Of a stretch of 64,000 nt of DNA, positions 24,839-35,737 are shown in pieces (position 1 is the first letter of the stretch; every line of letters starts with the position of its first letter). The notes under the pieces were generated by a model. That model saw only the letters and a program-made list of their open reading frames with translations, was not told the DNA's origin and searched no databases. Source of the DNA: Pseudogymnoascus destructans (Eukaryota; Ascomycota; Leotiomycetes; Thelebolales; Thelebolaceae); NCBI RefSeq assembly GCF_001641265.1, contig NW_020167525.1:846501-910500 (forward strand), given 5' to 3'. The position numbers and the translations under genes were made by a program.

Positions 24839-25687
24839 GCCAGCAACTAGGTGGATGCGAAGACCTGAGGATATCGAGGTGTAGCAATGTGAACTGGGAT
24901 TTCTATTTGGCGATAGAGATGGACTTTCAACTCCGTGTACTTATATCCACACGTGGTATCTGCAGATGGACTAGACTAGAGGGCACTTTAGATTCACCCG
25001 AAATAATTCATTCAAGGGTATATAGTCTTTTGAAGCAACTGAGGGCAGTTGCTTCAAAAGACTATATATTTCTCAAGTTCTACAAATTGGCTTGGCGATG
25101 CTTCGACCCCATTGATTACATAAGATAACAGAAAAACGCGGCGGCTAAAAGTATCAGGGCGCAGGGGACAGACTGGTGTTTGTGTTGGAACTACGTTCCT
25201 AGAAGTACGCTACACAGTGTAGTCTGTATACCGCTAGACGGTATATATATATGGTTTGCACCCGTAGTTTTACTCAATTAAGTCGTCAAGCTCCAAATTT
25301 GTGCTCAACAGTTTGCACCAGCAGAAATAAGCGCCACGCGGGCTTTTTGTTGTGCTGGACCACCCACATTAGCGTCAAACTTTCTGTTCCTAGCCGCCTG
25401 CCGCCTTTGTTTTCACTGGAAAGTGTGCAAGATACACTGAAGTAAACTCAACAAACCTTCACCTCACCTAATTCGGCCCCTTCAGCATCTTCTCACCTGC
25501 CATTCACCTGACGACAGCTTCACCTCATTTCTTCCTCCGATCAACCACAGAGGCTCCGATTATTCCATCTGTGGACAGCATCGAACATTGAACATTGATC
25601 CAAACGCCACACGCAACACCAAGTCTTGCACTACCCCACCAAGCCGATCTCAAAAACGCGACAATCTCGCTCCTCTTGCCTGTACCC
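24839..25687. other. Intergenic with a perfect inverted repeat; leader of eIF4E
   Basis: 849 bp without a supported gene. It includes the 50-nt perfect hairpin at 25019-25068 and the eIF4E promoter and leader. An in-frame ATG at 25595 could extend eIF4E by 31 residues, but the extension lacks family resemblance. Confidence 0.5.
25019..25068. repeat. Perfect 23-bp inverted repeat with 4-nt loop
   Basis: The left arm 25019-25041 (starting TATATAGTCTTTTGAAGCAA) and right arm 25046-25068 are exactly complementary around the loop AGGG. It lies about 180 nt after the SYM1 stop and 620 nt before eIF4E. It could be a MITE relic, a snap-back duplication or a structured 3' UTR; it does not resemble any other repeat in the window. 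Confidence 0.95.
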
Positions 25688-26587
25688 ATGTCGTCTGCGT
25701 CCGAAATGCCTTCCAATGGCGATGCCAAACCTGCATCCCCCGTTGACCTCTCCACCATCCCGATTTCCCCAGCTGGGCAAGATAAGCCGCAAGGAAAGCC
25801 CTCGGCCGCAGCAACTGCAGATGAGCAAATCACCGTCTTTCACGACCCGGATAACTTCAACGTGAAGCATCCTTTAATGCACAAATGGACGCTCTGGTTC
25901 ACCAAGCCACCTACTGGAAAGGTACATACTTCTGAATAAAACCCAACTAACGAATGCATGCTAAGTCTTCTCCAGGGAGATAACTGGAACGAACTACTCA
26001 AGGAGATCATCACCTTCAATTCAGTGGAGGAATTCTGGGGAGTCTACGTATGAGTGGCCTCTTTCTTCGAGACCGTTTTGTTTCTGACTTCTATCTAGAA
26101 CAATATTACCCCCACCTCGGAGCTTGCTCTGAAATCCGACTATCATCTCTTCAAGGAAGGAGTAAGGCCAGAATGGGAGGATATCCAGAATAAGCACGGT
26201 GGCAAATGGTCGTACCAGTTCAAGGACAAGCGCAGCGTGGCGATCGACGACGTGTGGCTTCATGTGATGCTTGCTGCTATTGGCGAGACCCTCGAGGAAG
26301 AAAACGACGGAGAGGTGATGGGGGTTGTTGTTAACGTACGCAAGGGGTTCTTCCGTGTTGGCGTGTGGACGAGGACGATCGGAAAGAGCATCCCAGGTGG
26401 AGGCGATGGTGATGTTGCAGGAGGGAAAGGACGACCCACAGAGAGAGGCCAGGAAATCCTCAAGAATATCGGCCGAAAGTTCAAGGAAGTCCTGACAATT
26501 CCTGCGAATGAGGTGGTGGAGTTCTCTGGACATACCGATAGCGCACATGCTGGCAGCACGCGTGCCAAGGCCAAGTTCGTTGTCTAA
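25688..26587 (+). CDS. eIF4E: Translation initiation factor eIF4E (cap-binding protein)
   Basis: Binds the mRNA 5' cap and recruits eIF4G. Exons 25688-25921, 25976-26047 and 26099-26587 are all joined in phase 0, 264 residues. Conserved blocks are HPLMHKWTLWFTKPP, VEEFWGVYNNI (cap-stacking Trp region), SDYHLFKEGVRPEWED, NKHGGKWSYQF, VWLHVMLAAIGE and GVVVNVRKG.FRVGVWT. The tail, HTDSAHAGSTRAKAKFVV, is the expected ending. A Gly/Asp-rich insert (about GGGDGDVAGGKG) sits between the last two strands. The start at 25688 (MSSASEMPS) is preferred; 25595 is an alternative in the same frame. Confidence 0.96.
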
Positions 26588-26949
26588 ACTGGGACGAACA
26601 GATGACAAGCGCGGGCCACCGTCGAGTCGACTCGGGCAGAGGCTTCTAAACATATGATGACACTTTGTCTGTTGGAGCATTCTTATGTTCTTACATCGTC
26701 ATCAGGAGCAAGTCATTTACCAATCAGGCACTGAGGTCTTTCTGAAGGTCTCAGACTTTACTGGCTTCTCATGTCCTTATATATCATTGCTACGAATAGA
26801 GGCCATACCGGCAGGCGTTAGAGCCAAGCGGATTTGCCTTTTTTTAGCGATGACACAAGCTTGATGCGCGTCTCCATGGTGCATGGCCACCATTACCTTA
26901 TTTGCTGTGGATACAATGCTCAGATAGAATAATTCATCTATTATAACCG
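26588..26949. other. Intergenic between convergent eIF4E and acyl-CoA synthetase genes
   Basis: 362 bp of 3' UTR sequence from two converging genes. No feature is recognised; an open frame antisense to eIF4E that starts here is a shadow. Confidence 0.45.
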
Positions 26950-28908
26950 CTATACCTCATCACCGCTGGCTTCGTCAGAAAATACATTTCCCACTAGCTG
27001 TGCTTTGTTGACTGTATTTATTAGTATTGTTGTTCATATGATATGGATGAGATGAACTTACTTTTACCCATGGCATTTTTCGGTATCTCGTCAACGATCT
27101 TCATCGTCTGAGGTATCTTGTAGTTTGCCAGCCTGTCCCGCAAGGCTCTTCTCATGTCCATTGGGCCCCATTTCTTGCCATCTTTACTTAGTCTATGTTG
27201 CTCTAAAACAATTACAGCGCCAACCTTTTGGCCCCATTTTGCCGAAGGAACCCCGACCACAGCAGCTTCAGCCACCTCTGGGAGCGAAAGGAGCTCTCTC
27301 TCAACTTCCAAGGCACTGACTTTTTCTCCGCCTGTTTTGATAATGTCCGCACTTCTGCGGCCCCTGATGAAGTACATAGGCCCCTTAGCCCAGGCTTGCT
27401 CCCCTTGGCCCGCTTCTGGGACATGTCTTCGGACTGCAATGTCACCTGTCTTGAACCAAGGCCCTTTATCATCCGTTCCATCTACGAATGCTTCTTTCGT
27501 AGCCTGGTCGTTATTCCAGTATCCTGAGAAAACGGTTGGCCCTCGAAGTTGGATTTCACCATCCCTGTCCTTCCCTGCCTCATCCTTCTCCTGCCCAGGT
27601 TCAATAACGGTGTTTGTCTCCGTATCAAGTAAGCGCACCTCCACAGACGGAAGAGGCCATCCAGCGCTGCCATCAACTCGGTCCGAAAACTCGAGGCCAC
27701 AGCTAAGGGCCATTCCAACTTCTGTCATTCCATATCTCTCTAACAGTACATTTCCATCACTTAACTCGGCCCAAGCCTTTTTAGTAGGAGTCGGAAGGGC
27801 AGCCGAGCCTGAAATTGCCAGGCGCATGGTTTTGGGGGATATTGCCGTTTTCGTCGCAGCTTGAAGGCTTTCCGGAAGGTCTTTGTAGGAAGAAAGAAGT
27901 CTGTTATAAACTGTCGGAACTGCTGTTAAAAATGTGATCTCTTCTGGGGCCTTTGAGTTTTCCAAGAATGGAGCTCCAAGGCGCTTCCAGACAGCAGTAG
28001 CATTGAATGGGAAAAGAAATTCTATGGTAGCACCTGCGAAAAGCGGCGCTAGAATTGCATTGATGATACCATGAATGTGATGAAGAGGAAGAACGTGGAG
28101 TAGATGATCCTCGGGCGCATAATTCCAGGCTTGCAGGAGAGATTGTGCCTGTGCAGTGATCACCGATTGTGCCAGGACGACACCCTTCTATTTCAAATTA
28201 GCTTGGTTACGTAGATATTGACGCGAACCCACGGGTTTGCTAGTGGTTCCAGAGGTGTAAAGCATTATGCCTCCTTGGCCATCGGTAGGACCGCCCAACG
28301 AGACCTCGGCACGTCCAATTTCACCCGCTTGAAGTCTTTCCACCTCAACTACGCGGGGTTGCAAAGAGAGGCCTTGCAAAGCAACATCCTGTGCCTTTTT
28401 GTAGAACTTGCTTGAAGCAAGTAACATTGATGCTTGGCTATGGTCCATGACATATTGTAATTCTCGAGGCGGAAATGCTGGTGACAGGGGCAGAGCAATG
28501 CAATGCACACTCAAAATAGACAGTAGAGTTACTGTGAATCATATGAGTGCTTATAAATATTTATTTGGGGGTTTCATCCGACGTACCTACGTAATCATAG
28601 CTATTTTCTATAATGAATGCTATCCGTTCGCCTTCAGGCGCCTCCTTCCCATCCGGAGAGCGCAGCCTATCCTTGGCTTTGGCAACATCTGAAAGCAGCT
28701 CGCCGTATGTAAATCGCCGGCCTGATTCCGAATGAATGACGGCTGTTGAACTTGGATCATGTCGTGAAATTGCTTGGAACACCGGCAGGTTGGGGAGCGT
28801 GGACGCCATCCTGGGAACTCCTGAAATAAACCAACGAGGGAGAATTACAGGCCGTTTGAATAAGACGCTCCACACTCGAGGGGCGCAGAGACAAGTTGTA
28901 TGTAGCAT
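26950..28908 (-). CDS. Mitochondrial malonyl/acyl-CoA synthetase (AMP-binding, ACSF3-like)
   Basis: Adenylate-forming ligase that activates a carboxylic acid to its CoA ester. Four exons, 28908-28587, 28531-28233, 28187-27062 and 27011-26950, give about 602 residues with all junctions in frame. The P-loop signature is rebuilt across an intron: YTSGTTSKP|KGVVLAQS. Other motifs are LPLHHIHGI, ERYGMTEVGMAL, GWPLPSVEVRL, GPWFKTGDIA, FIRGRRSADIIKTGGEKVSA and the catalytic-Lys region KNAMGK|INKAQLV. The first ~35 residues (MLHTTCLCAPRVWSVLFKRP) are basic and hydrophobic and look like a mitochondrial presequence, matching ACSF3, which makes malonyl-CoA for mitochondrial fatty-acid synthesis. Substrate choice is inferred from overall resemblance only. 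Confidence 0.88.
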
Positions 28909-29354
28909 TGTTATGGACTCAAGTGTCCATCTAAGTAAGGCACGTTGCTCAAGTGTATGGTGGGGCAGCAGGTTTGCCGGGTTGCGCGCATCGGTAGTTG
29001 CGTGAAAGCGCTTGGCATACTAACTAATCCCCGGATTTTTGATGGCGATCGCTTTTGAGCCTTGAAATATATTCAACAATTCCAGAAACACTTCGCTCTA
29101 CTTACATTTATGTAGCATCGGCATACCATTTTGGCTTCTTCAACCATGCCGAGCTGAACCTCCTTTCCTTCTGAAACGGTCTCGTGTGAGAGATTCAACT
29201 GTTCTTATCAGCAGGTGACCCGTCGATAAGCGAGCCAGGGTCCGTCACATCTGTGCACATGCTCCAGTATTTATTTATCCGCAACCAATCCATACTTCCA
29301 AACCAGCAGAGACACATATCTCAACGCGCCCTACCAAGGAATATATACTTGTTA
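28909..29354. promoter_or_regulatory. Divergent promoter region of the synthetase and BolA genes
   Basis: 446 bp separate the start codons at 28908 (-) and 29355 (+). Both products appear mitochondrial, so co-regulation is plausible, but no site is identified. An upstream in-frame ATG at 29253 could lengthen the BolA presequence. Confidence 0.45.
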
Positions 29355-29834
29355 ATGTTGCGCGGACTGGCGTTTACTGTGGCAAGTAGGCCGTTCTCGA
29401 CAATTATGGCTTCGAAACCACTCGAAGACGCCATGAGGGCAAAGGTTATATAATCCGATGACAACCCCTCAAGTCTGTGCTAACTCGGTGATGTAGCTCA
29501 GCGATGCGCTCAAACCAGAGAAATTAGAAATACACAATGATTCTCACATGCACTCGCACCATAAGGCCATGGAAGGCAATACCTCAAAGGAGACCCATTT
29601 CAGGTTTGTATTCGGATCCTTCTTTTAGAACGACTCTGATAATAGTACTACAATAGAGTGGTTATAACCTCGGACGCTTTCAAAGCCAAGTCGCAACCCG
29701 CAAGACATCGAATGGTCTATACCTTGCTGAAGGATGAAATGGCACAAGAAGGAGGGATCCACGCACTGCAGCTTCGCACACGAACCGTTGACGAAGATGC
29801 TCGACAAGCAACAGAGGATGTTACCAGCGCATAA
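29355..29834 (+). CDS. BOL1: BolA-family protein, probably mitochondrial
   Basis: Three exons, 29355-29444, 29497-29603 and 29657-29834, give 124 residues. Introns are 29445-29496 and 29604-29656, and the junction AG|A restores Arg. BolA hallmarks are LSDALKPEKLEIHNDSHMHSH, then SKETHFR|VVITSDAF and PARHRMVYTLL, including the conserved C-terminal RH. BolA proteins cooperate with monothiol glutaredoxins in handing on Fe-S clusters. The N terminus (MLRGLAFTVASRPFSTIMAS) looks like a mitochondrial targeting sequence, which points to the Bol1/Bol3 type rather than cytosolic Bol2. No single continuous frame covers the gene. Confidence 0.88.
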
Positions 29835-29927
29835 GTGTAACTCGTTGAGTCGAATAGTTCCGTCAATGACACATAGCATATACATATACATATCCATACA
29901 GCAAGTCCATCACCCACAGCGATCAAC

Positions 29928-30116
29928 ATGGCGAAGCGAACTGTGGAGGACGCTGATGGGGCAGACCATATAGCAGTGATTCACATACAACCACTAGTTC
30001 GTTCGCGCCTGACGTATCGATTGAGATCCGCCAGCGTTTTATCCCGCCGGGCAATCCATCGGCTGATTCTGCTTCGTACTTCGATTCCAATGGCAACCTT
30101 CATACTTGAGGCATAG
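29928..30116 (+). CDS. Short open frame of unknown status
   Basis: A 62-codon frame starts MAKRTVEDADGADH. From about 29,980 a second frame on the same strand has a better coding look (SIEIRQRFIPPGNPSADSAS, ending at a TGA near 30,105). The two could be one small gene broken by a frameshift, or chance. It lies in the gap between convergent BolA and TRAX genes. I recognise no family. Confidence 0.18.
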   Translation: MAKRTVEDADGADHIAVIHIQPLVRSRLTYRLRSASVLSRRAIHRLILLRTSIPMATFILEA

Positions 30117-30145
30117 ATAGGTTCCTTACAGTGACTCTTGATGGC

Positions 30146-31084
30146 TCAGTTATTGTCGCTATCTGGCGTGTGCTTGGGCCGTTCGTGGTCCCTGATAATT
30201 AAGGAACATGCCGCATTCTCCACCTTCTCAACACTCTGTACCATGGTCTCCATCTTCTTGTCGATTTCTCCGCCAAGGCTTGTTCCATGGCAAGATGTTG
30301 TATCCAGTGCCTCAAAGGAGGATCTCAGGTGCCTCAGGTCTGTTAGTATCGAGCGATCGATGAATGAATGGCTGGATTTCAAATTTGGCAGTGAGCCTGT
30401 TGTCGCAATGGCAGTGACTGCAAACCGCATGATTTCCCCCGATAGATCGAATAACCCCAGTGCGTAGTCGTCAACCGTTAAAGGAATATTCCATATCATG
30501 CTTTTCGTCGCAAGTTCTCTCGTGACTAGCTTTCCTGTTCTAAGATAGTGCTCAACTGCTGCAACGTTAAGAAAATCTCCAATAAGCCGTTCTAAGGGAG
30601 GCAGGGCACGAACATGAGAGAGCCTCTATGAATTCCTGGATCCCGGGTGAGGCTTGGCGTTGATATCGCCAGGAATTGATGCCCTGAAGGTCCTTCGACA
30701 TGGTTTTAAATAGCTCCGAGATAGCCTCAAATCCTCCCTGGACTTCTGTACTGATATTTTGGGCTATCCCTGAGCTGCTGGTTCTCACTCTGGTCGCTGA
30801 CTTAGCTTTGACTAACATATATATCCCCCTATGCGATCGCAAAACTGGTGATCATACCTCTGGAGAGAGAAAATACTGGAATCGAATTAATAATCTAATC
30901 ACTCGTATAATCATGGCACTACTCACGCCTTCTTACTAAGAGCTGTGACATCTCGTGATGCCTTGATTATGCGCTCCCTGGCAAGGTGGTTCTCATCGAT
31001 TTCAGCCCTAAAGCCATCGAAAATTGGCAAAAATGGATTCGGGGTTTCCGCCATCTCTTCGTATGATCGTTTCTCTGCCGGCAT
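30146..31084 (-). CDS. TSNAX: Translin-associated factor X (TRAX)
   Basis: Partner of translin in the C3PO/TRAX complex, which binds and processes small RNAs. Four exons, 31084-30927, 30875-30858 (only 18 nt, coding IFSLQR), 30789-30614 and 30558-30146, sum to 254 residues with matching phases. Conserved sequence includes PNPFLPIFDGFRAEIDENHL, SKKA|IFSLQR|VRTSSSG, KTMSKDLQGINSWRYQRQAS, HYLRTGKLVTRELA, VDDYALGLFDLSGEIMRFAV and the final MVQSVEKVENAACSLIIRD. The 18-nt exon and the GTTCGT donor of the third intron are unusual but restore the family pattern. Divergent from GPI14. Confidence 0.9.
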
Positions 31085-31495
31085 ATGGTCTGTTATTTTA
31101 AAATAAGAGGGAATGTATAAACGAACTGTAACTTATGGCGACAAAGCATGCGTTCTTAAATGGGAAACTGAACGTTGAGAGTGATCACGTGTTATCGTGT
31201 TGGTCCATTGCATTTGTTGTGGCGCGGCTGTCAATTGTGGCCTGGCTCGGCAATTACATACGCGCGCGCGCGGTTGGTTCAATCGAACGTCGCCTGGTCA
31301 AGCTCCAACTCCGGCCTGCAATCGATCAGAATAATAGCGCCAACTGGCGTAGGGAGATGGTTTTTGTTTGGCCTGGTGAGCCCTATGATCAGAAGTTGAT
31401 TTCTGGAAATTGTACCTGGGTTGCCGTTCGCAATTCACAGAGCTGGTAACGGTCTCCTCTGGCCCAAGACATTCTCTTTGACATCTGATATAACC
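31085..31495. promoter_or_regulatory. Divergent promoter region of TRAX and GPI14
   Basis: 411 bp between the start codons at 31084 (-) and 31496 (+). It contains a (CG)n-rich run (about 31260-31270) and frames open by chance. No transcription factor site is assigned. Confidence 0.45.
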
Positions 31496-32876
31496 ATGGG
31501 CACCAAGTCTACCTGGTTCGGGCCAGTCCCTGTGTTTTCCGCCGCAATAATTCTGAGAATTGGCCTGTTTCTATACGGCCTATGGCAAGATGCCAACTCA
31601 CCAATGAAGTACACCGATATCGATTATTATGTTTTTACGGATGCTGCTCGTTATGTCGCAACTAACCATTCGCCCTACGATCGTGAAACATATCGATATA
31701 CACCTATTCTATCATGGCTGCTCTTACCGACTACATGGCAAGGGGATTGGTTTTCATTCGGCAAGGCTCTGTTTGCCCTGAGCGACATTATTACCGGCTG
31801 GCTTATTGTCCTCGTCCTCCGAACCACAGGTGGAATGCCGATGGATAGAGCGCTGAAATTCGCCAGCATCTGGTTGTTAAATCCAATGGTTGCAACCATA
31901 AGTACAAGGGGAAGCTCAGAGGGCCTGCTTGCCGCCATGACGGTTGCTTTGGTTTGGGCAGTCATGCAACGCCGGATTGTGCTGGCTAGTGTACTGCTGG
32001 GCGTTGGGGTTCATTTCAAAATATACCCGTTTATATATGCCCCGTCAATAGTGTGGTGGCTAGATGATGAGCAACTGCAGCTGCGGCCAAAATCGACACA
32101 GGAGTCGTCATTGTGGAACAGGGCCCGAAGGTTTTGTAATAAGCCCCGGATCATGCTTGCCTTTCTGAGTTTTGGGACTTTTATCGCCTTGAATTGGGCC
32201 ATGTATTACATGTAGGTGTATAGGCTTTTTATTACATTCTTGCACTAACAAATTTCAAGGTATGGGAGTCCGTTCTTACATCATACGTATCTTCACCATG
32301 TCACACGCGTTGATCACCGGCACAACTTTTCGCCCTATAACACCATTTTATACTTAAGCTCTACTGCATCCACCCCCTCATATATGCATCTGGAGACTTT
32401 GGCATTCATTCCGCAGCTATTTCTCTCTGCAATTGCGCTTCCGCTGTTGTTGGCGAAAAAGGACCTACCGTCGACAATGTTGGCACAAACCTTTTCGTTT
32501 GTGACCTTCAACAAAGTTTGTACGAGCCAGGTATGAAAATATGATCATGCCAGTATTGGACCACCGCTGATTATAATCCTAGTACTTCCTTTGGTATATG
32601 GTGTTCCTCCCATTCTATCTGCCCACATCGTCTCTGGTTGCGTCCCCGCGTCTTGGAATAACGGCGCTTGTCCTGTGGGTTTTAACACAAGCGATGTGGC
32701 TCCAACAGGGGTTTGATCTGGAATTTCTTGGGAAAAGCACCTTCGTTCCAGGACTGTGGATGGCCAGCCAGGCGTTCTTTCTGACAAATTCCTGGATTCT
32801 TGGTATAATTGTATCTGATATCGGCGGAAAAGCAAGAGCTTTTCCAACACCACAGACCATCAGCATCACGGAGTAA
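31496..32876 (+). CDS. GPI14: GPI mannosyltransferase 1 (PIG-M/GPI14)
   Basis: ER membrane enzyme adding the first mannose to the GPI anchor precursor, using dolichol-phosphate mannose. Exons 31496-32211, 32260-32530 and 32583-32876 give 426 residues. The AT|G junction rebuilds NWAMYYM-YGSPFLHHTYLHH. Family blocks are LRIGLFLYG, KYTDIDYYVFTDAARYV (the luminal acidic D-x-D motif), SPYDRETYRYTPILSWLL, SSEGLLAAM, HFKIYPFIYA, HRHNFSPYNTILYL, TFNKVCTSQ|YFLWYMVFLP and FLTNSWILGII. Multiple hydrophobic spans agree. The start at 31496 is the first ATG before the first span. It is the last host gene before the transposon block. Confidence 0.94.
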
Positions 32877-33119
32877 GAAAGTTAACAACAGAAATAGTAA
32901 TATATAGACCTATAATCTTGCACAGACCTAGCTCAGCAACTCTTAACTTAACGTAAATCGTGGCGTAACGTAACTCGTGGCGTAACGGGACGGATGGCGT
33001 AACGGGACGCTTTGCCAGAGCCACCCGCACCCCACCAAAACCAAGGTCACATGACCAAAATTAAAATGTTAATAACTTTTGTAATAATGCTTATAACACT
33101 TAATCCTCTTAGACTATTA

Positions 33120-35279
33120 ACGTAGGTCGTGGCCATACCGGGGCCATGGCCATACCGGGATGGTGGGGTAAGCCACCCCTTCAAAATATGAGCAGCTTCA
33201 AAATAATTGAAAATAGTTCTACCATCACCATGCTAATTCATCTATATCACTGTCAAATAGCTCCTCCTCACTCCCATCATCAATTAGATCAATTATAGAT
33301 GTTGTAACTTGTGGAGTTGTTGATATTTTCGACTTTTGTGATGTAGCTGTTGTTGCTGCTTCTGCTTCTGCTACTTGCGACTGCAACTCCTCAGTTGTGA
33401 TGTGGAATTGACCCTTCAAAACTGCTCTCTTGCCCTTATTTTGTACTCTGCGCTTCTGAATAATTGAGCGCAAGTTATCTGTCTCCCTTTGTTGTAGTAT
33501 GTGGCATGTATTGAGCCGCTCTGTCTCATCTGCTAACTTATGAATATATCGCTTTGTAGGAGTGTTGAGAATGCCACGACTTATTGTAGAAGAGAGTACT
33601 GTATTTGCTTTGTGAAGTGTTGAAAAATCAGGTGGACTGCTGTTCAGAAATACTTTCTCAAAAATGTCATGCTCTGTTGGAGTCTTTGGCCGCACTATTA
33701 CTGCATCTGTTGTAGGAAGCGTAGCTGCGCGGATAACTGTCTGCGGTTGAAATGGCTGTAGCCCACTCCCTCTCCAAGCAGAAGCTATATTTGAATTTGA
33801 AAATGCAGCTGCTCTTGCTTGTATGTATGCATCCATCCATTCTGCTTTCTGTATGCGTAGGAGCTGCGCCTCATTAAGGTGTGAGAGGGCTGTTGTGAGG
33901 TGTCTTTTCAAAGGTCCAAAAATTGCAACATCAAGTGGTTGGAGTATATGTGAGGTATGTGGAGGTAGTATAAGGAGCGATATGCGATTCTGTATGCAGT
34001 GTGATATGAAGCTCCCACTTATATGGCTGTCATGGCCATCACAAATAAGGAGCCTTTGTTGTAGTTTTCCATTTGAAAGTGTTGCTTTTGCTCTTGTAGA
34101 AGGCTCAAAAACGCGTTTTAGCCACTCATATCCATGAAGATTGCTTGTCCATCCTTTTGTATTTGCAGAGAAGTGCCATTTGCTTATAACATCCTTTGGA
34201 ATCCAGCTCTGTAGTACATTCTGTCCCTTGAAGATAATGAGGGGGTCGGTGGTTGTTCCATCCATGCAGATGCACTCAACAGCAGAGACCCATTCCTGCC
34301 TTCCTGGATGTGCCTGAAAACGTGTCCTAAGTGTAGAATCGACTATAATTCGTGTAGATTGCATTGTTCCAATTGAAAATCCAGTCTCATCCATGTTGTA
34401 GGTGTTGTAGTTTTCGATTTTTTGCTCTGTTGTGAGGCTCTTGTACGCGTCAAACCACCCCTTCAACACCTGCTTTGTGACCCCATTCATCCTTTGTGCC
34501 TCAACCCTTCTTCCTAGCTTAACACGTAAGTTAGGATGCCTCTAAATGAACCGTGGCACCCAATCTTGCCCAAGTGGTAACTTAGGTAGTTGGAGTTGTG
34601 GTTGTTGAGTTTGTGTCTGTTGAGTTGGTCGGGTCTGCTGAGTTGGTCGGGACTGCTGAGTCGGTCAGGACTGCTGAGTTGGTCGGGACTGCTGCTGAGC
34701 CGGTTGGTTTGATGGGGTCTGCCAAGCCACTAGTTAGAAATAGCCGAGTCTGCCAGTCTATGGCAGGTTTGATGGGTTGGTAGTTGACCTGACTGAGCTG
34801 GTCAACTAACTCTGTAGGTTGGCTCACCTGGGTTTGGAAGACCCGACACTTGTTTGACCGGACTTCCTCTGCAACCTCACGTAATATGCGATGGCTAGGA
34901 GCATAACCACTTGCAGTAAGATTTTTGATCCATTTTAAAAGGGTCTTTTCTTGGGTTTGGGAGAGTAATTGATGTTTTAAATGTGCTTCTTTATGTGAGG
35001 TATGTCGCCCTTTAATGCGGCTAACAACTGTATCAGGCCTTAGATGTAAGGCCTTTGCAGCAGCATTTGCAGTTTTATATAAACCAGATTTTACTCCAGC
35101 TACTGCTTCAAGTATTAGAATATCGCGTTCTTGAGCTTTTAAACTCCGTTTGCGTACCATAATAATGGGGTAATTGATAGGTTTGGTGTGTTGGTTGATG
35201 GGTTTGATGGGTTAGTTAAGTGCTCGCTTACCTCACCATCCCGGTATGGCCATGGCCCCGGTATGGCCACGACCTACGT
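33120..35279 (-). mobile_element. Pogo/Fot1-type DNA transposon A1
   Basis: 2,160 bp with terminal inverted repeats of about 50 bp starting ACGTAGGTCGTGGCCATACC, containing GGCCATACCGGG twice. A TA duplication flanks it (33118-33119 and 35280-35281). It holds one transposase gene on the minus strand and is nested in MITE B1. Confidence 0.9.
33225..35160 (-). pseudogene. Pogo/Fot1-type DDE transposase of element A1, one nonsense change
   Basis: DNA-binding region 35160-34828 (MVRKRSLKAQERD, psq-like helix-turn-helix, then GYAPSHRILREVAEEVRSNK). A probable 247-nt intron (34827-34581, GTGAGC..CTAAG) is rich in a CCGACCAACTCAGCAG repeat. Exon 2 (34580-33225) starts LPLGQDWVPRFI. DDE residues appear in YNMDETGF, LLICDGHDSH and HILQPLDVAIFGPLK. 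About 560 residues. In exon 2 the codon at 34544-34542 is TAG where the sister copy A2 has CAG, a C-to-T change at CpA as expected of RIP. The rest of the frame is open, so damage is recent. The intron is inferred; the alternative is a read-through Gln/Pro linker. Confidence 0.82.
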
Positions 35280-35737
35280 TACTCTTTATAGTCTTATTTC
35301 TTATAGCCGAATTTGCTAGAGTGTAAGCTCTTCTTATTAAGTAGTTATTTATAGTTTAATTTTTACCATATAAATATTTTATATAGTAAAATATAAGCTT
35401 TAATATCTTTTGTAAAACAAAACTAGTACTACTAGCGTTTTTACACATGTTAGAGTATGATATAAAGAGTAATAGTCTAAGAGGATTAAGCGTCATAAGC
35501 ATTATTACAAAAGTTATTAACGTTTTAATTTTGGTCATGTGACCTTGGTTTTGGTGGGGTGCGGGTGGCTCTGGCAAAGCGTCCCGTTACGCCATCCGTC
35601 CCGTTACGCCACGAGTTACGTTAACGGGACGGATGGCGTAACGGGACGCATCCCACCAAAACCAAGGTCACATGACCAAAATTAAAATGTTAATAACTTT
35701 TGTAATAATGCTTATAACACTTAATCCTCTTAGACTA

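Larger units (their letters stand above)
32968..35621. mobile_element. MITE family B, copy B1, carrying a nested pogo-type element
   Basis: Ends ACGTAACTCGTGGCG.. and its complement ..GCCACGAGTTACGT are flanked by TA (32966-32967 and 35622-35623). Without the insert at 33120-35279 the element is about 490 bp, like copy B2, and the insertion point reads AGACTAT-TA-CTCTTTA as in the empty B2 copy. Confidence 0.85.
32951..35735. mobile_element. MITE family B, copy B0 (split by nested insertion)
   Basis: A terminal tip ACGTAAATCGTGGCG (32951-32965) is followed by TA and then by copy B1. The same element resumes at 35624 (ACGGGACGGATGGCG..) and runs to 35735, where a further element (type C tip) is inserted at TA. 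So B1 landed in the terminal repeat of a sister copy. Confidence 0.75.

Noticed and set aside
27021..28163. Acyl-CoA synthetase as separate short genes
   Set aside because: The pieces begin at non-ATG codons at intron borders; splicing joins them into one 602-residue enzyme.
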